Assembly (NCBI GenBank): GCA_050693155.1
Contig: JBOGWA010000088.1
Location: 1 to 8,903, forward strand
Source of the DNA: JBOGWA01 sp050693155
GTDB lineage: Bacteria > Actinomycetota > UBA4738 > CALAEC01
Direction of reading: 5' to 3'
DNA length: 8,903 nucleotides
A program made the translations under genes and the position numbers. This document shows, piece after piece, positions 1 through 6,275 of this stretch. Position 1 is the stretch's first letter. Every line of letters starts with the position of its first letter. Below the pieces are notes generated by a model. The model was not told the origin of the DNA and did no database searches. It saw only the letters and a program-made list of their open reading frames with translations.

Positions 1-1136
1 TCTTCGGTGTTTCCCGCAGCTAGCCCCACCCAGACCCTTCCCCGCTCCTCCCCTTCGATCTCGTCCGGCCCGGCCACACCCGTCGTCGAGATCGCGATGT
101 CGGCGCCGAATCGCTCCGCCGCGCCGCGGGCCATCTCCAGGGCCCCGACCTCGCTCACGGCCCCGTGTTCCTCCAGTGTGTCCTTGGAAACCCCGAGCAG
201 ATCGCGCTTTGCCTCGTGCGAATACGCGACCACGCCACCCGCGAAGTACCGGGACGCCCCCGGCGCCGACGTGATCCGGCCCGCCAGCCGGCCCCCGGTG
301 AGAGATTCGGCAACCGCGAGAAGGAGTCCCCGTGCGTCGAGGAGCCGGCCGACGACGACTTCCAGCACGTCGTCGTCGGTTCCGAACACCGCCGCGCCGA
401 GACGGCTTCGCACTTCGTGCTCGAGGGGCTCGATGAGCGCAAGCGCTTCTTCCTCGGAACCGCCCTTCGCGGTCAGCCGGATTCGCACCTCCCCGGCCTT
501 GGCGAGGAAGGCCACCGTCGGGTTCGTCTGCTGCTGGAATAGGTCTGCGAGGAGCTCCCCCACCTTTGCCTCCGGGATCGCGGTGGTGCGGAGCACACGC
601 GAGCGAATCGTGACGTCTCCCACCGCCTTCCGGAGCTCGGGCAGGATCGTTCCTTCCAGCATCTCGAGCATCTCGGCCGGCACGCCCGGAACCGCGTACA
701 GCTTCCCGTCGTCGTACTCGACGACGATCCCGGGGGCGGTCCCCCGGTCCGGCAAGACGTAGCGAGCCCCATCCGGGACGTCTGCCTGAACGAGGTTCGA
801 CTCCGGCATCTCCCGAGACAATCGCCGGAACCGGTCCCGCAGGTAGACCTCGATCTCGGTCCGCCGCTGGAGTCGAACCCCGAGCGCCCGAGCGATGCCC
901 TCGCGCGTGACATCGTCTCCGGTCGGGCCGAGACCTCCGGTGAGGATGACGACTTCGGCGCGTGAGCGCCCCAATCGAATCGCCTCCTCGATCCGATCCA
1001 CGTTGTCCCCGACGACCTGATGATGCAAAACGTCGATCCCGATCTCTGCAAGCCGTTCGGAGATCACCTGCGCGTTCGTGTTCGCGATCTGGCCGAGCAG
1101 GATCTCGGTGCCGATCCCGATGATCTCCGCTCTCAT
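1..1136 (-). CDS. cinA: CinA family protein (MoCF-like domain plus nicotinamide-nucleotide amidase domain), C-terminus off the window
   Basis: Probable CinA, a cytosolic two-domain protein. In this family the C-terminal PncC-type domain deamidates nicotinamide mononucleotide to nicotinate mononucleotide (pyridine-nucleotide salvage). The N-terminal molybdopterin-binding-like (COG1058) domain is linked to ADP-ribose pyrophosphatase activity in some members. I translated 378 uninterrupted codons from the ATG at 1136 to the window edge. Residues 1-17 read MRAEIIGIGTEILLGQI, the usual CinA opening. GGLGPTGDD lies at 67-75. The family's TNPTVA segment begins at 204, followed by a KH-like stretch. 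AESLTGG at 276-282 is the amidase signature, and an AYSHEAKRDLLGV segment follows. Family members are about 410-430 residues, so roughly 35-50 are missing beyond base 1. The ATG overlaps the pgsA stop by four bases (ATGA), indicating translational coupling. In actinobacteria this gene usually precedes recA, which would lie outside the window. Domain functions are family knowledge. Confidence 0.95.
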   Translation of the reverse strand, partial: MRAEIIGIGTEILLGQIANTNAQVISERLAEIGIDVLHHQVVGDNVDRIEEAIRLGRSRAEVVILTGGLGPTGDDVTREGIARALGVRLQRRTEIEVYLRDRFRRLSREMPESNLVQADVPDGARYVLPDRGTAPGIVVEYDDGKLYAVPGVPAEMLEMLEGTILPELRKAVGDVTIRSRVLRTTAIPEAKVGELLADLFQQQTNPTVAFLAKAGEVRIRLTAKGGSEEEALALIEPLEHEVRSRLGAAVFGTDDDVLEVVVGRLLDARGLLLAVAESLTGGRLAGRITSAPGASRYFAGGVVAYSHEAKRDLLGVSKDTLEEHGAVSEVGALEMARGAAERFGADIAISTTGVAGPDEIEGEERGRVWVGLAAGNTE

Positions 1137-1699
1137 CGCATCTCGGACTCGGCGCGCCTCCCCATCGGCCGGAGGTATTCGAGTCCAGACCAGACCGTCA
1201 GGACGACGGCGACGACGGCGGCGGCGAACGGCACGGGATCGAGCACCTGGGCGCCGGGGACCAGATACAAAAGGATCGCCACCTGCTGCCCGCCGGTCTT
1301 CAACTTGGCGAGCGGCGAGGCGGGAAGCGAACGCCCCCGGGTCCCGAGCCGAATGCGCAACAAGGTGATCGCGACCTCCCGGACAAGGATGACGGCCGCG
1401 GCCCACGCGGGGAACCCGCCAAGAGCGGCGAGCGTCACGACCGCCGAGAAGAGCAGCACCTTGTCGGCGAGGGGGTCGAGCCATGCCCCGGTCCGGGTGA
1501 CGACGCCGGTCCGGCGAGCGAGGTAACCGTCCAGCCTGTCCGATACAGCGCCCGCGCCGAAGAGCCCCGCTGCGACCGCGTCGGCCGTTTCCGATTCCCA
1601 GAGGATCAGGACGACGACGAAGGGGGCGAGGAGCAGGCGAAGACCCGAAATGACGTTCGGCCATCCCAGTCCGAAGGGACGCGCGCCCCGATCGGGAAT
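1133..1699 (-). CDS. pgsA: CDP-diacylglycerol--glycerol-3-phosphate 3-phosphatidyltransferase (CDP-alcohol phosphatidyltransferase family), apparent ATT start
   Basis: Integral membrane enzyme that transfers a phosphatidyl group from CDP-diacylglycerol to glycerol-3-phosphate, making phosphatidylglycerol phosphate. The complete CDP-alcohol phosphatidyltransferase motif is visible: D54, D57-G58, A61-R62, G71, D75 and D79 in the spacing DxxDGxxAR(x8)GxxxDxxxD. It follows a first membrane helix (about 15-34) opening PNVISGLRLLLAP. Later hydrophobic helices and a PLAKLKTGGQQVAILLYL segment also fit PgsA. From ATT at 1699 the protein is 188 residues, close to the usual 180-200. There is no ATG, GTG or TTG between an in-frame stop at 1829-1831 and GTG at 1459. 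That GTG is codon 81 and lies after the catalytic motif, so it cannot be the true start. ATT at 1699 has AGGAG six bases upstream and overlaps the preceding stop (TGATT). CTG at 1702 (CTGA overlap) is the alternative. The family is certain; the exact alcohol substrate is inferred from synteny with cinA and ftsK. Confidence 0.88.
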   Translation of the reverse strand: MPDRGARPFGLGWPNVISGLRLLLAPFVVVLILWESETADAVAAGLFGAGAVSDRLDGYLARRTGVVTRTGAWLDPLADKVLLFSAVVTLAALGGFPAWAAAVILVREVAITLLRIRLGTRGRSLPASPLAKLKTGGQQVAILLYLVPGAQVLDPVPFAAAVVAVVLTVWSGLEYLRPMGRRAESEMR

Positions 1700-2415
1700 C
1701 AGCCGCTCCTGTAGCTCGCGGGCGTGAACCGAGCCGCGAACGGCTCGTTCTCCACTCCGGGCGTTCCGAGCCTGCGGTCGTTCACAACGAGTCGGACCCG
1801 GCCGCCGACGCCGAACTCGATCTGAATCTCACGGTCACCCACGAAGGACCGGGCCTCGCCCGCACGAAGGGTGCCGTCGAACACCTCTCGACCGTCAACG
1901 AGCACCGTCGCGGACACGTCCTCGCGGCACACGAGGTCGACCTGGACCGTCTGCGGCAACACCTCGACGCCGGAAGGAGGTTCGACGGACGCCGCCTCCG
2001 GTGCTGTGGAGGCGCGGGAGAACCAACCGATCGCCGCGATCGCCACGAGGAGCACGATCGCGACCGCGCCGGCAAGCATCCCGCTCGAGATGTGTCGGGG
2101 ACCGACCCTTCGTTCACGATCCGCCCCAACCGCGAGAGAGCCGTTCGCGGGCATTCCGACGGCCGGCGCGGGCCCGAATGCCCGCTCGTAGGCGCCGACG
2201 ACCTTCTCCGCGTCCAAGCCGAGGTAGCTCGCGTAGGTCCGAAGGAACCCCCGGACGTAGACGGCCTCGCCCATCTGGTCGAAGGTCTCGGCCTCGAGCG
2301 CCCGCAGATACTCGGGCCGCACGCGCGTGTCGCGGCTCGCTTCCATCAGGCTCTTTCCGCGACGAACACGGGCTTTCCGGAGAGCCTCTCCGATTCCGGT
2401 GCGCTTCACAATCAT
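1699..2415 (-). CDS. RodZ-like helix-turn-helix membrane protein (DUF4115-type C-terminus)
   Basis: Bitopic membrane protein of the RodZ type. Members couple a cytoplasmic Xre-like HTH domain to a periplasmic/extracytoplasmic beta domain and help organise cell-wall growth, via MreB in rods. From ATG at 2415 the protein is 238 residues. An HTH_25-like domain occupies about 5-75 (IGEALRKARVRRGKSL, then YVRGFLRTYASYLGLD, a hallmark of this family). A low-complexity linker follows, then one membrane helix near 112-132, and a beta-rich C-terminal domain near 157-234 (QTVQVDLVCREDVSATVLVDG). The N-terminus is predicted to be cytoplasmic. A TTG at 2448 would add eleven residues, but they run into the probable promoter region and are not family-like, so I chose ATG 2415; neither has a clear Shine-Dalgarno. 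The stop TGA overlaps the pgsA start. In Streptomyces a similar HTH gene also lies between ftsK and pgsA. No MreB is visible here, so the shape role is family inference. Confidence 0.85.
   Translation of the reverse strand: MIVKRTGIGEALRKARVRRGKSLMEASRDTRVRPEYLRALEAETFDQMGEAVYVRGFLRTYASYLGLDAEKVVGAYERAFGPAPAVGMPANGSLAVGADRERRVGPRHISSGMLAGAVAIVLLVAIAAIGWFSRASTAPEAASVEPPSGVEVLPQTVQVDLVCREDVSATVLVDGREVFDGTLRAGEARSFVGDREIQIEFGVGGRVRLVVNDRRLGTPGVENEPFAARFTPASYRSG
1706..1710 (-). promoter_or_regulatory. Shine-Dalgarno AGGAG that supports the non-canonical pgsA start
   Basis: On the minus strand the sequence reads ACAGGAGCGGCTGATT. AGGAG is separated by six bases from ATT (1699-1697) and by only three from CTG (1702-1700). 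Six is within the normal spacing range, so the site favours ATT. It lies inside the last codons of the RodZ-like gene, fitting re-initiation or coupled translation. The spacing is observed; its use is inferred. Confidence 0.55.
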
Positions 2416-2469
2416 GGCGGGACGCCGATACGAGTTTAGACTCGCCAACCTAAGCGAAACGGGGGCCCG
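2416..2469. promoter_or_regulatory. Divergent intergenic region (RodZ-like / sigma factor) with an inverted repeat
   Basis: These 54 bases separate the divergent RodZ-like gene and sigma gene and must hold or overlap at least one promoter. An inverted repeat CGAGT-TTAG-ACTCG lies at 2431-2444. Within it, TAGACT (2437-2442, plus strand) and TAAACT (2438-2433, minus strand) each match the loose actinobacterial -10 pattern TAnnnT. I see no convincing -35 at proper spacing on either strand, so promoter identity is weak. The repeat could be an operator shared by both genes. Confidence 0.3.
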
Positions 2470-2991
2470 GTGCGTCGGGACGAGCAGAAGGACGTGAACG
2501 AGACACGGCTGGACGCGTTCGAACGGCTCTGCCGCGACGAGTATCCGCGGATCGTCCGGGCCGCCTATCTGATTACGGGCGACCGTGAAGAAGCCGCGGA
2601 TGTGGCTCAGGAGGCGTTCGCCCGCGCGTACGAACGGTGGAAGACCGTCGCGTCGCTCGATCGACCCGGGGCCTGGGTTCAGCGCGTCGCCGTGAATCTC
2701 TCGATCTCGTGGAGGAGGCGTCGAAAGTGGATCAGCCGAGAGCCACTCCCCACGCTGGAGGCTCCCGCGGAGGACCGGAACGCCGCGCTCGAAGTGATCG
2801 ACGCGCTGCGGTTCCTCACACCCGCTCAGCGCGCCGCCGTCGTCCTTCGCTACTACGCCGACCAGTCCGTCGAGGACACCGCCAAAGCGCTCGGCAAGAA
2901 GCCGGGCACCGTGCGGGCGCTCACCTCGCAGGGCGTGGCGCGGCTACGCGAGTTCTTGAGCGAGGAGGCAACAGATGACCAGCGAGCCTGA
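2470..2991 (+). CDS. ECF / SigE-family RNA polymerase sigma-70 factor
   Basis: Alternative sigma factor of 173 residues that would direct RNA polymerase to a dedicated promoter set. Sigma region 2 spans about residues 17-80, with the diagnostic DVAQEAFARAYERW at 44-57 and PGAWVQRVAVNL at 66-77. Region 4 spans about 112-163 (LTPAQRAAVVLRYYADQSVEDTAKALG) and includes the HTH that reads the -35 element. No extra C-terminal domain is present. The start is GTG at 2470, the first possible start after an in-frame TAG at 2437; GTG at 2494 is an alternative, and neither has a clear Shine-Dalgarno. The last 17 bases overlap the next gene, and this two-gene plus-strand unit sits inside a minus-strand housekeeping block. 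An adjacent overlapping membrane-protein gene is the usual arrangement for a sigma factor and its regulator. Target promoters and stimulus cannot be read from the sequence. Confidence 0.93.
   Translation: MRRDEQKDVNETRLDAFERLCRDEYPRIVRAAYLITGDREEAADVAQEAFARAYERWKTVASLDRPGAWVQRVAVNLSISWRRRRKWISREPLPTLEAPAEDRNAALEVIDALRFLTPAQRAAVVLRYYADQSVEDTAKALGKKPGTVRALTSQGVARLREFLSEEATDDQRA
2962..2968 (+). promoter_or_regulatory. Strong Shine-Dalgarno GAGGAGG for the DUF4349 gene
   Basis: GAGGAGG ends six bases before the ATG at 2975 and lies within the sigma-factor coding sequence. It fixes the start of the downstream gene and therefore the 17-base overlap. The strong site contrasts with the weak one for the sigma gene, so the membrane partner may be made in excess of the sigma factor (inference). 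Confidence 0.75.
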
Positions 2992-4057
2992 GATCACGAA
3001 ACGAATCCGGACGGCTGCGGACGGCCTGGAGGTTGGAGACCCTCCGATCAGCCGGATTCTCTCCCGGGGGAGGCGGCGTGGCCGTCAGCGTCTCACCGCG
3101 ATCGCGGCCGGAGGACTCCTCGTCCTCGGCGCGGCGGGCGCGGTCGGGACCTTCGTCACCGGCAACGGGGATGGAGGACAGGTGGTTGCCGGTGGTTCCG
3201 ATCAGCGGGCGGTGCAGGACTCCCTCGACTTCGGAGGCGCCGAGCCGGCCATCGGGGCTCCTGAGCCGGCCCCCGCACCGCAGTCGGTTCGCGGCGCGGG
3301 AGGGGGCGCTGCGGCAAGCTCGGGGAAGGTGTCCTCCGATGTAGTGGTCGAGGAGCAGGCGGTTGGAGGGGCGATCGGCGGGTCGCTGTTCGAGACCGGC
3401 CCCAAGATCATCAAGACCGCCGACCTCAGGCTGCGCGTGCCGGGAGACCGGTTCCAGAACGCCTTCAACGAGGTGCAGGAGATCGCCGAGCGCCACGGCG
3501 GATTCGTGGCCAACTCGGAGACGCGAACTGGGGAGTTCCGGTCGGGATTCCTCACGATCCGCGTGCCGGCGACCGCGTTCCAGCGGACGGTGAGCGACAT
3601 CAAGCGGCTCGGCGAGGTCCGAGCGGAGAACATCTTCGGCGAGGACGTGACCGCGCAGTTCGTCGACCTGGAAGCCCGGCTCCGCCACTTCCAGGCGCAG
3701 GAGGCGGTGCTGCTCGACCTGCTGTCGCAGTCGAGATCGGTCGCGGACACCCTTCGGGTCCAGCGGGAGCTCCAGAACGTGCAGCTCGAGATCGAGCTCC
3801 TCCAGGGGAACCTGCGGTTCCTCCGGGATCAGACCGAGCTCTCCACCGTCTCGGTTGCGTTGCGCGAGGCGGGTGCGGGAGATGACGACGGTAGCGAGCC
3901 CGGTGCGTTCGGCAGGGCGTGGGACCGCGCGATCGACGGGATCGTCAACGTCTTCTCATCGGTGATCGTCGGCCTCGGGTACCTGCTCCCGATCGGGATC
4001 CTGATCGCGGCGGCCTGGTTCGGGTTCCGAGCCGTCCGGGCCCGCATGGCGACCTAA
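2975..4057 (+). CDS. DUF4349 domain membrane protein, candidate membrane partner of the adjacent sigma factor
   Basis: Membrane protein of 360 residues with no assigned enzymatic role. A charged N-terminal cytoplasmic segment (1-40) ends in an arginine-rich run (RGRRRGRQR, 31-39). A membrane helix follows at about 41-62, then a Gly/Ala/Pro-rich linker (about 63-140). The DUF4349 domain covers about 143-298, with KTADLRLRVP, GGFVANSETRTG, and DVTAQFVDLEARL leading into a predicted coiled coil (about 228-286). It ends with LSTVSVALREAG. A second helix (about 325-352) and a short basic tail follow. Predicted topology is both ends inside and the coiled coil outside. I see no cysteine, so no lipobox and no zinc-binding anti-sigma motif. 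The gene overlaps the sigma gene by 17 bases. The N-terminal design (short soluble segment, basic juxtamembrane run, single helix) resembles membrane partners of SigE-family factors; that role is inferred, while the DUF4349 assignment is firm. Confidence 0.88.
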   Translation: MTSEPEITKRIRTAADGLEVGDPPISRILSRGRRRGRQRLTAIAAGGLLVLGAAGAVGTFVTGNGDGGQVVAGGSDQRAVQDSLDFGGAEPAIGAPEPAPAPQSVRGAGGGAAASSGKVSSDVVVEEQAVGGAIGGSLFETGPKIIKTADLRLRVPGDRFQNAFNEVQEIAERHGGFVANSETRTGEFRSGFLTIRVPATAFQRTVSDIKRLGEVRAENIFGEDVTAQFVDLEARLRHFQAQEAVLLDLLSQSRSVADTLRVQRELQNVQLEIELLQGNLRFLRDQTELSTVSVALREAGAGDDDGSEPGAFGRAWDRAIDGIVNVFSSVIVGLGYLLPIGILIAAAWFGFRAVRARMAT

Positions 4058-4076
4058 GCAGAGGGAGCCCAGCGCA

Positions 4077-4126
4077 AGGAGTGGATCAGGAGGCCTGAGC
4101 TTCGGTTCTGGCCTCCGTCCACTCTT
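4077..4126 (+). terminator. UUCG-capped hairpin, probable terminator of the sigma/DUF4349 operon, overlapping the 3' end of ftsK
   Basis: Twenty bases after the DUF4349 stop codon the plus-strand RNA can fold into a long hairpin. The outer stem is nine pairs (4077-4085 with 4118-4126, one G-U). A small internal loop follows (UCA/G), then seven perfect pairs (GGAGGCC 4089-4095 with GGCCTCC 4110-4116). After a U-U mismatch come four pairs (4097-4100 with 4105-4108, one G-U) closed by a C(UUCG)G tetraloop. Both G-U pairs become C/A mismatches and the tetraloop becomes CGAA on the opposite strand, so the structure favours the plus-strand transcript. No U-tract follows; terminators without one are proposed to be common in high-GC actinobacteria. 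The pairing is seen directly; termination is inferred. Confidence 0.55.
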
Positions 4127-6275
4127 CCCAGGTCAAGAGCACATCGCGCGGCTTCGAGCCCTGCGACGGCCCAACGATCCCGCGATCCTCGAGCAGGTCC
4201 ATCAGCCTTCCGGCCCGGGCGAACCCCACCCTCAGCTTCCGCTGGAGCATCGAAGTCGACCCGAGCTGGGATCGGACGACCAGCTCGGTGGCCTGGGCCA
4301 TGAGGGGGTCATCACCTTCGAGCTGCTCCTCGTCGGGGCTCGGCGGCCGGCCGAGGCCTTCGACCCCCTGCACGTAGTCCGGTTCGCGCTGCTTGCGCAC
4401 GAACTCGCCGATGGCCTCGATCTCCTTCTCGGTGACCCAGGCGCCCTGGATTCGGTGCGGCTTCGACGCGTTCGAGGGGAGGAACAGCATGTCGCCGTGG
4501 CCGACGAGCTTCTCGGCCCCGCCGACGTCGAGGATCACGCGCGAGTCCGCGGCGCTCGCGGTCATGAACGCGATCCGCGAGGGGATGTTGGCCTTGATCA
4601 GGCCCGTGACGACATCGACGCTCGGCCGCTGCGTCGCGACGACGAGATGGATCCCGACGGCGCGCGCCATCTGGGCGATCCGGCAGATCGCGTCCTCAAC
4701 GTCGCGTGGGGCAATCATCATGAGGTCGGCGAGCTCATCGATCACGACGAGCAGATATGGGAGCTCGCCGAACTCCCGCTCCTTGCCCGGAGGAATCCGA
4801 AGGGTCTTGGCGCGGTGGCCGGCTTGATACGCAGCGATGTCACGGACGCCGACGGTCGCGAGGATCTCGTAGCGCATCTCCATCTCGCGAACGACCCAAC
4901 CGAGCGCCTCGGCCGCGCGCTTCGGATGCACGATCACCGGCGCGAGCAAATGCGGCACGTCGGCAAAGTGGGAAAGCTCCACGCGCTTCGGGTCCACGAG
5001 CATCATCCGGACGTCGTCGGGGGTCGTTCGCATCAGCAGCGACGTGACGAACGCGTTGATGAGGGACGACTTCCCGGCCCCGGTCGCCCCGGCGATCAGC
5101 AGGTGGGGCATCTCGTCGAGCTTGACGAGGACGCTCGAGCCGTTGATGTCCTTCCCGAGACCGACAGCCAGCGCGTGTCGCTCCTGCTTCGCTTGGCGCG
5201 ACCCGAGAACGTCTCCGAGCATGACGAAGTCGCGAACCTTGTTCGGCACCTCGATGCCGATGGCCGACTTCCCGGGGATCGGGGCGAGGATTCGAACGTC
5301 GGGCGTCGCCAGCGCGTACGCGATGTCGTCGGCGAGCCCGAGGACCTTGTTCACCTTCGTTCCCGCGGCGACCTCGACCTCGTAGAGGGTGACCGTCGGA
5401 CCGCGCGTGACGCCCGCGATCGAGGCCGCAACGCCGAAGTTCCGCAGGGTCCGCTCGAGAGCCGAAACGATCTGCTGCTGGTCACGCGCCGTGCCCCCGG
5501 AAGGCGGCGCCGTGCGCAAGAGGCTGAGCGGCGGGAGTTGGTAGCCGTTTCGCGGCCGGCCCGAGAGCGCGGGCTCCTTCTGGGCGACCGACGCCGCGTC
5601 GGGCTCCGGCATCTGCTGCGTGATCGCGGCCGGCTCGGGATGGGGCTCCCGCCGACGTCGGCGCTTTCCCTCGGCGCCGTCCTCGGTGAGCTCCTCGACA
5701 TCGGCTTCCTCGAGAAGGAAGTCGCGGATCGCACGGCCGACTGCCGCGATGGGCGTGGCGGTGAAGACAAGGACACCCAAGACGAGCAACCCGAGACCGA
5801 CCGCCGCCGCGCCGTAGGCGGACACAATCTTCGCAAGCGGCCACGCGACCGCCGACCCGAGAAGGCCGCCGGCGCCGGCGAGAGCGTCGAATCCTTCGGA
5901 CGGCGCCGGGTTTCCGCGAACCAGCGAGAGCAATCCGATGGCTCCGCCGACGGCAAGCCAGAGACCCACGAACATTCGCCCCCGCTCCTCAACTGCGGTT
6001 CCGCGGACGAGCAACAGGCCCCAGTAGCCAGTGACCACCGGGAAGGCGAACCCGAGCCAGCCGAAGGCCCCGCGAACGAGCCAGCGGAGCGCGTCGCCGG
6101 CGGGACCCGCAGCATCGAGCCAGATTCCCATCGCAGAGAGCACCGCGATCACAATGAGGCTCACACCCAGCGCATCCGCAGCGAGAGGTCCGAGGTGCTT
6201 TGCCACCCGGGACTCGCGCCGCGTCGACGTGCGCCTTCCTCTCGCCCTCGTCTTCGTCTTCGACACTCGGCTCAT
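4086..6275 (-). CDS. ftsK: FtsK/SpoIIIE-type DNA translocase
   Basis: Membrane-anchored hexameric ATPase that pumps chromosomal DNA through the closing division septum. The 729-residue protein has a very basic N-terminus, about four membrane helices within residues 30-180, and a short charged/Pro-rich linker (about 190-260). The alpha/beta motor follows: Walker A GATGAGKSS at 396-404 (K402), Walker B LLVVIDELADL with D513-E514, then VVATQRPSVDVVTGLIKANIPSRIAF and GGAEKLVGHGDMLF. A C-terminal winged-helix gamma domain (about 655-715, ELVVRSQLGSTSMLQRKL) would recognise orienting DNA sequences. It is shorter than mycobacterial and Streptomyces FtsK mainly because of the linker. ATG 6275 overlaps the rnj stop as ATGA. 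However, GGAGG lies almost against that ATG and suits GTG at 6266 (nine bases) better, so the true protein may lack the first three residues. The final codons form part of the hairpin at 4077-4126. Confidence 0.96.
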   Translation of the reverse strand: MSRVSKTKTRARGRRTSTRRESRVAKHLGPLAADALGVSLIVIAVLSAMGIWLDAAGPAGDALRWLVRGAFGWLGFAFPVVTGYWGLLLVRGTAVEERGRMFVGLWLAVGGAIGLLSLVRGNPAPSEGFDALAGAGGLLGSAVAWPLAKIVSAYGAAAVGLGLLVLGVLVFTATPIAAVGRAIRDFLLEEADVEELTEDGAEGKRRRRREPHPEPAAITQQMPEPDAASVAQKEPALSGRPRNGYQLPPLSLLRTAPPSGGTARDQQQIVSALERTLRNFGVAASIAGVTRGPTVTLYEVEVAAGTKVNKVLGLADDIAYALATPDVRILAPIPGKSAIGIEVPNKVRDFVMLGDVLGSRQAKQERHALAVGLGKDINGSSVLVKLDEMPHLLIAGATGAGKSSLINAFVTSLLMRTTPDDVRMMLVDPKRVELSHFADVPHLLAPVIVHPKRAAEALGWVVREMEMRYEILATVGVRDIAAYQAGHRAKTLRIPPGKEREFGELPYLLVVIDELADLMMIAPRDVEDAICRIAQMARAVGIHLVVATQRPSVDVVTGLIKANIPSRIAFMTASAADSRVILDVGGAEKLVGHGDMLFLPSNASKPHRIQGAWVTEKEIEAIGEFVRKQREPDYVQGVEGLGRPPSPDEEQLEGDDPLMAQATELVVRSQLGSTSMLQRKLRVGFARAGRLMDLLEDRGIVGPSQGSKPRDVLLTWEEWTEARTEAQAS

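Noticed and set aside
7..762. A 251-codon open frame on the plus strand opposite cinA
   Set aside because: Ser/Arg/Pro-rich shadow of cinA, which translates cleanly over 378 codons on the other strand.
1200..1230. GAC/GGC trinucleotide run
   Set aside because: It encodes Ala/Val in a membrane helix of PgsA on the minus strand; it is an imperfect short run explained by coding.
1133..1459. A shorter pgsA starting at GTG 1459
   Set aside because: It would lack the first membrane helix and the entire catalytic motif, which are encoded in the same uninterrupted frame just upstream.
2921..3688. Minus-strand open frame opposite the DUF4349 gene
   Set aside because: Shadow frame; the plus-strand gene has a strong Shine-Dalgarno, family motifs and membrane helices.
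4058..4076. Possible small gene or promoter between the DUF4349 and ftsK genes
   Set aside because: Too short, convergent, and no start or promoter signal; only the following hairpin stands out.
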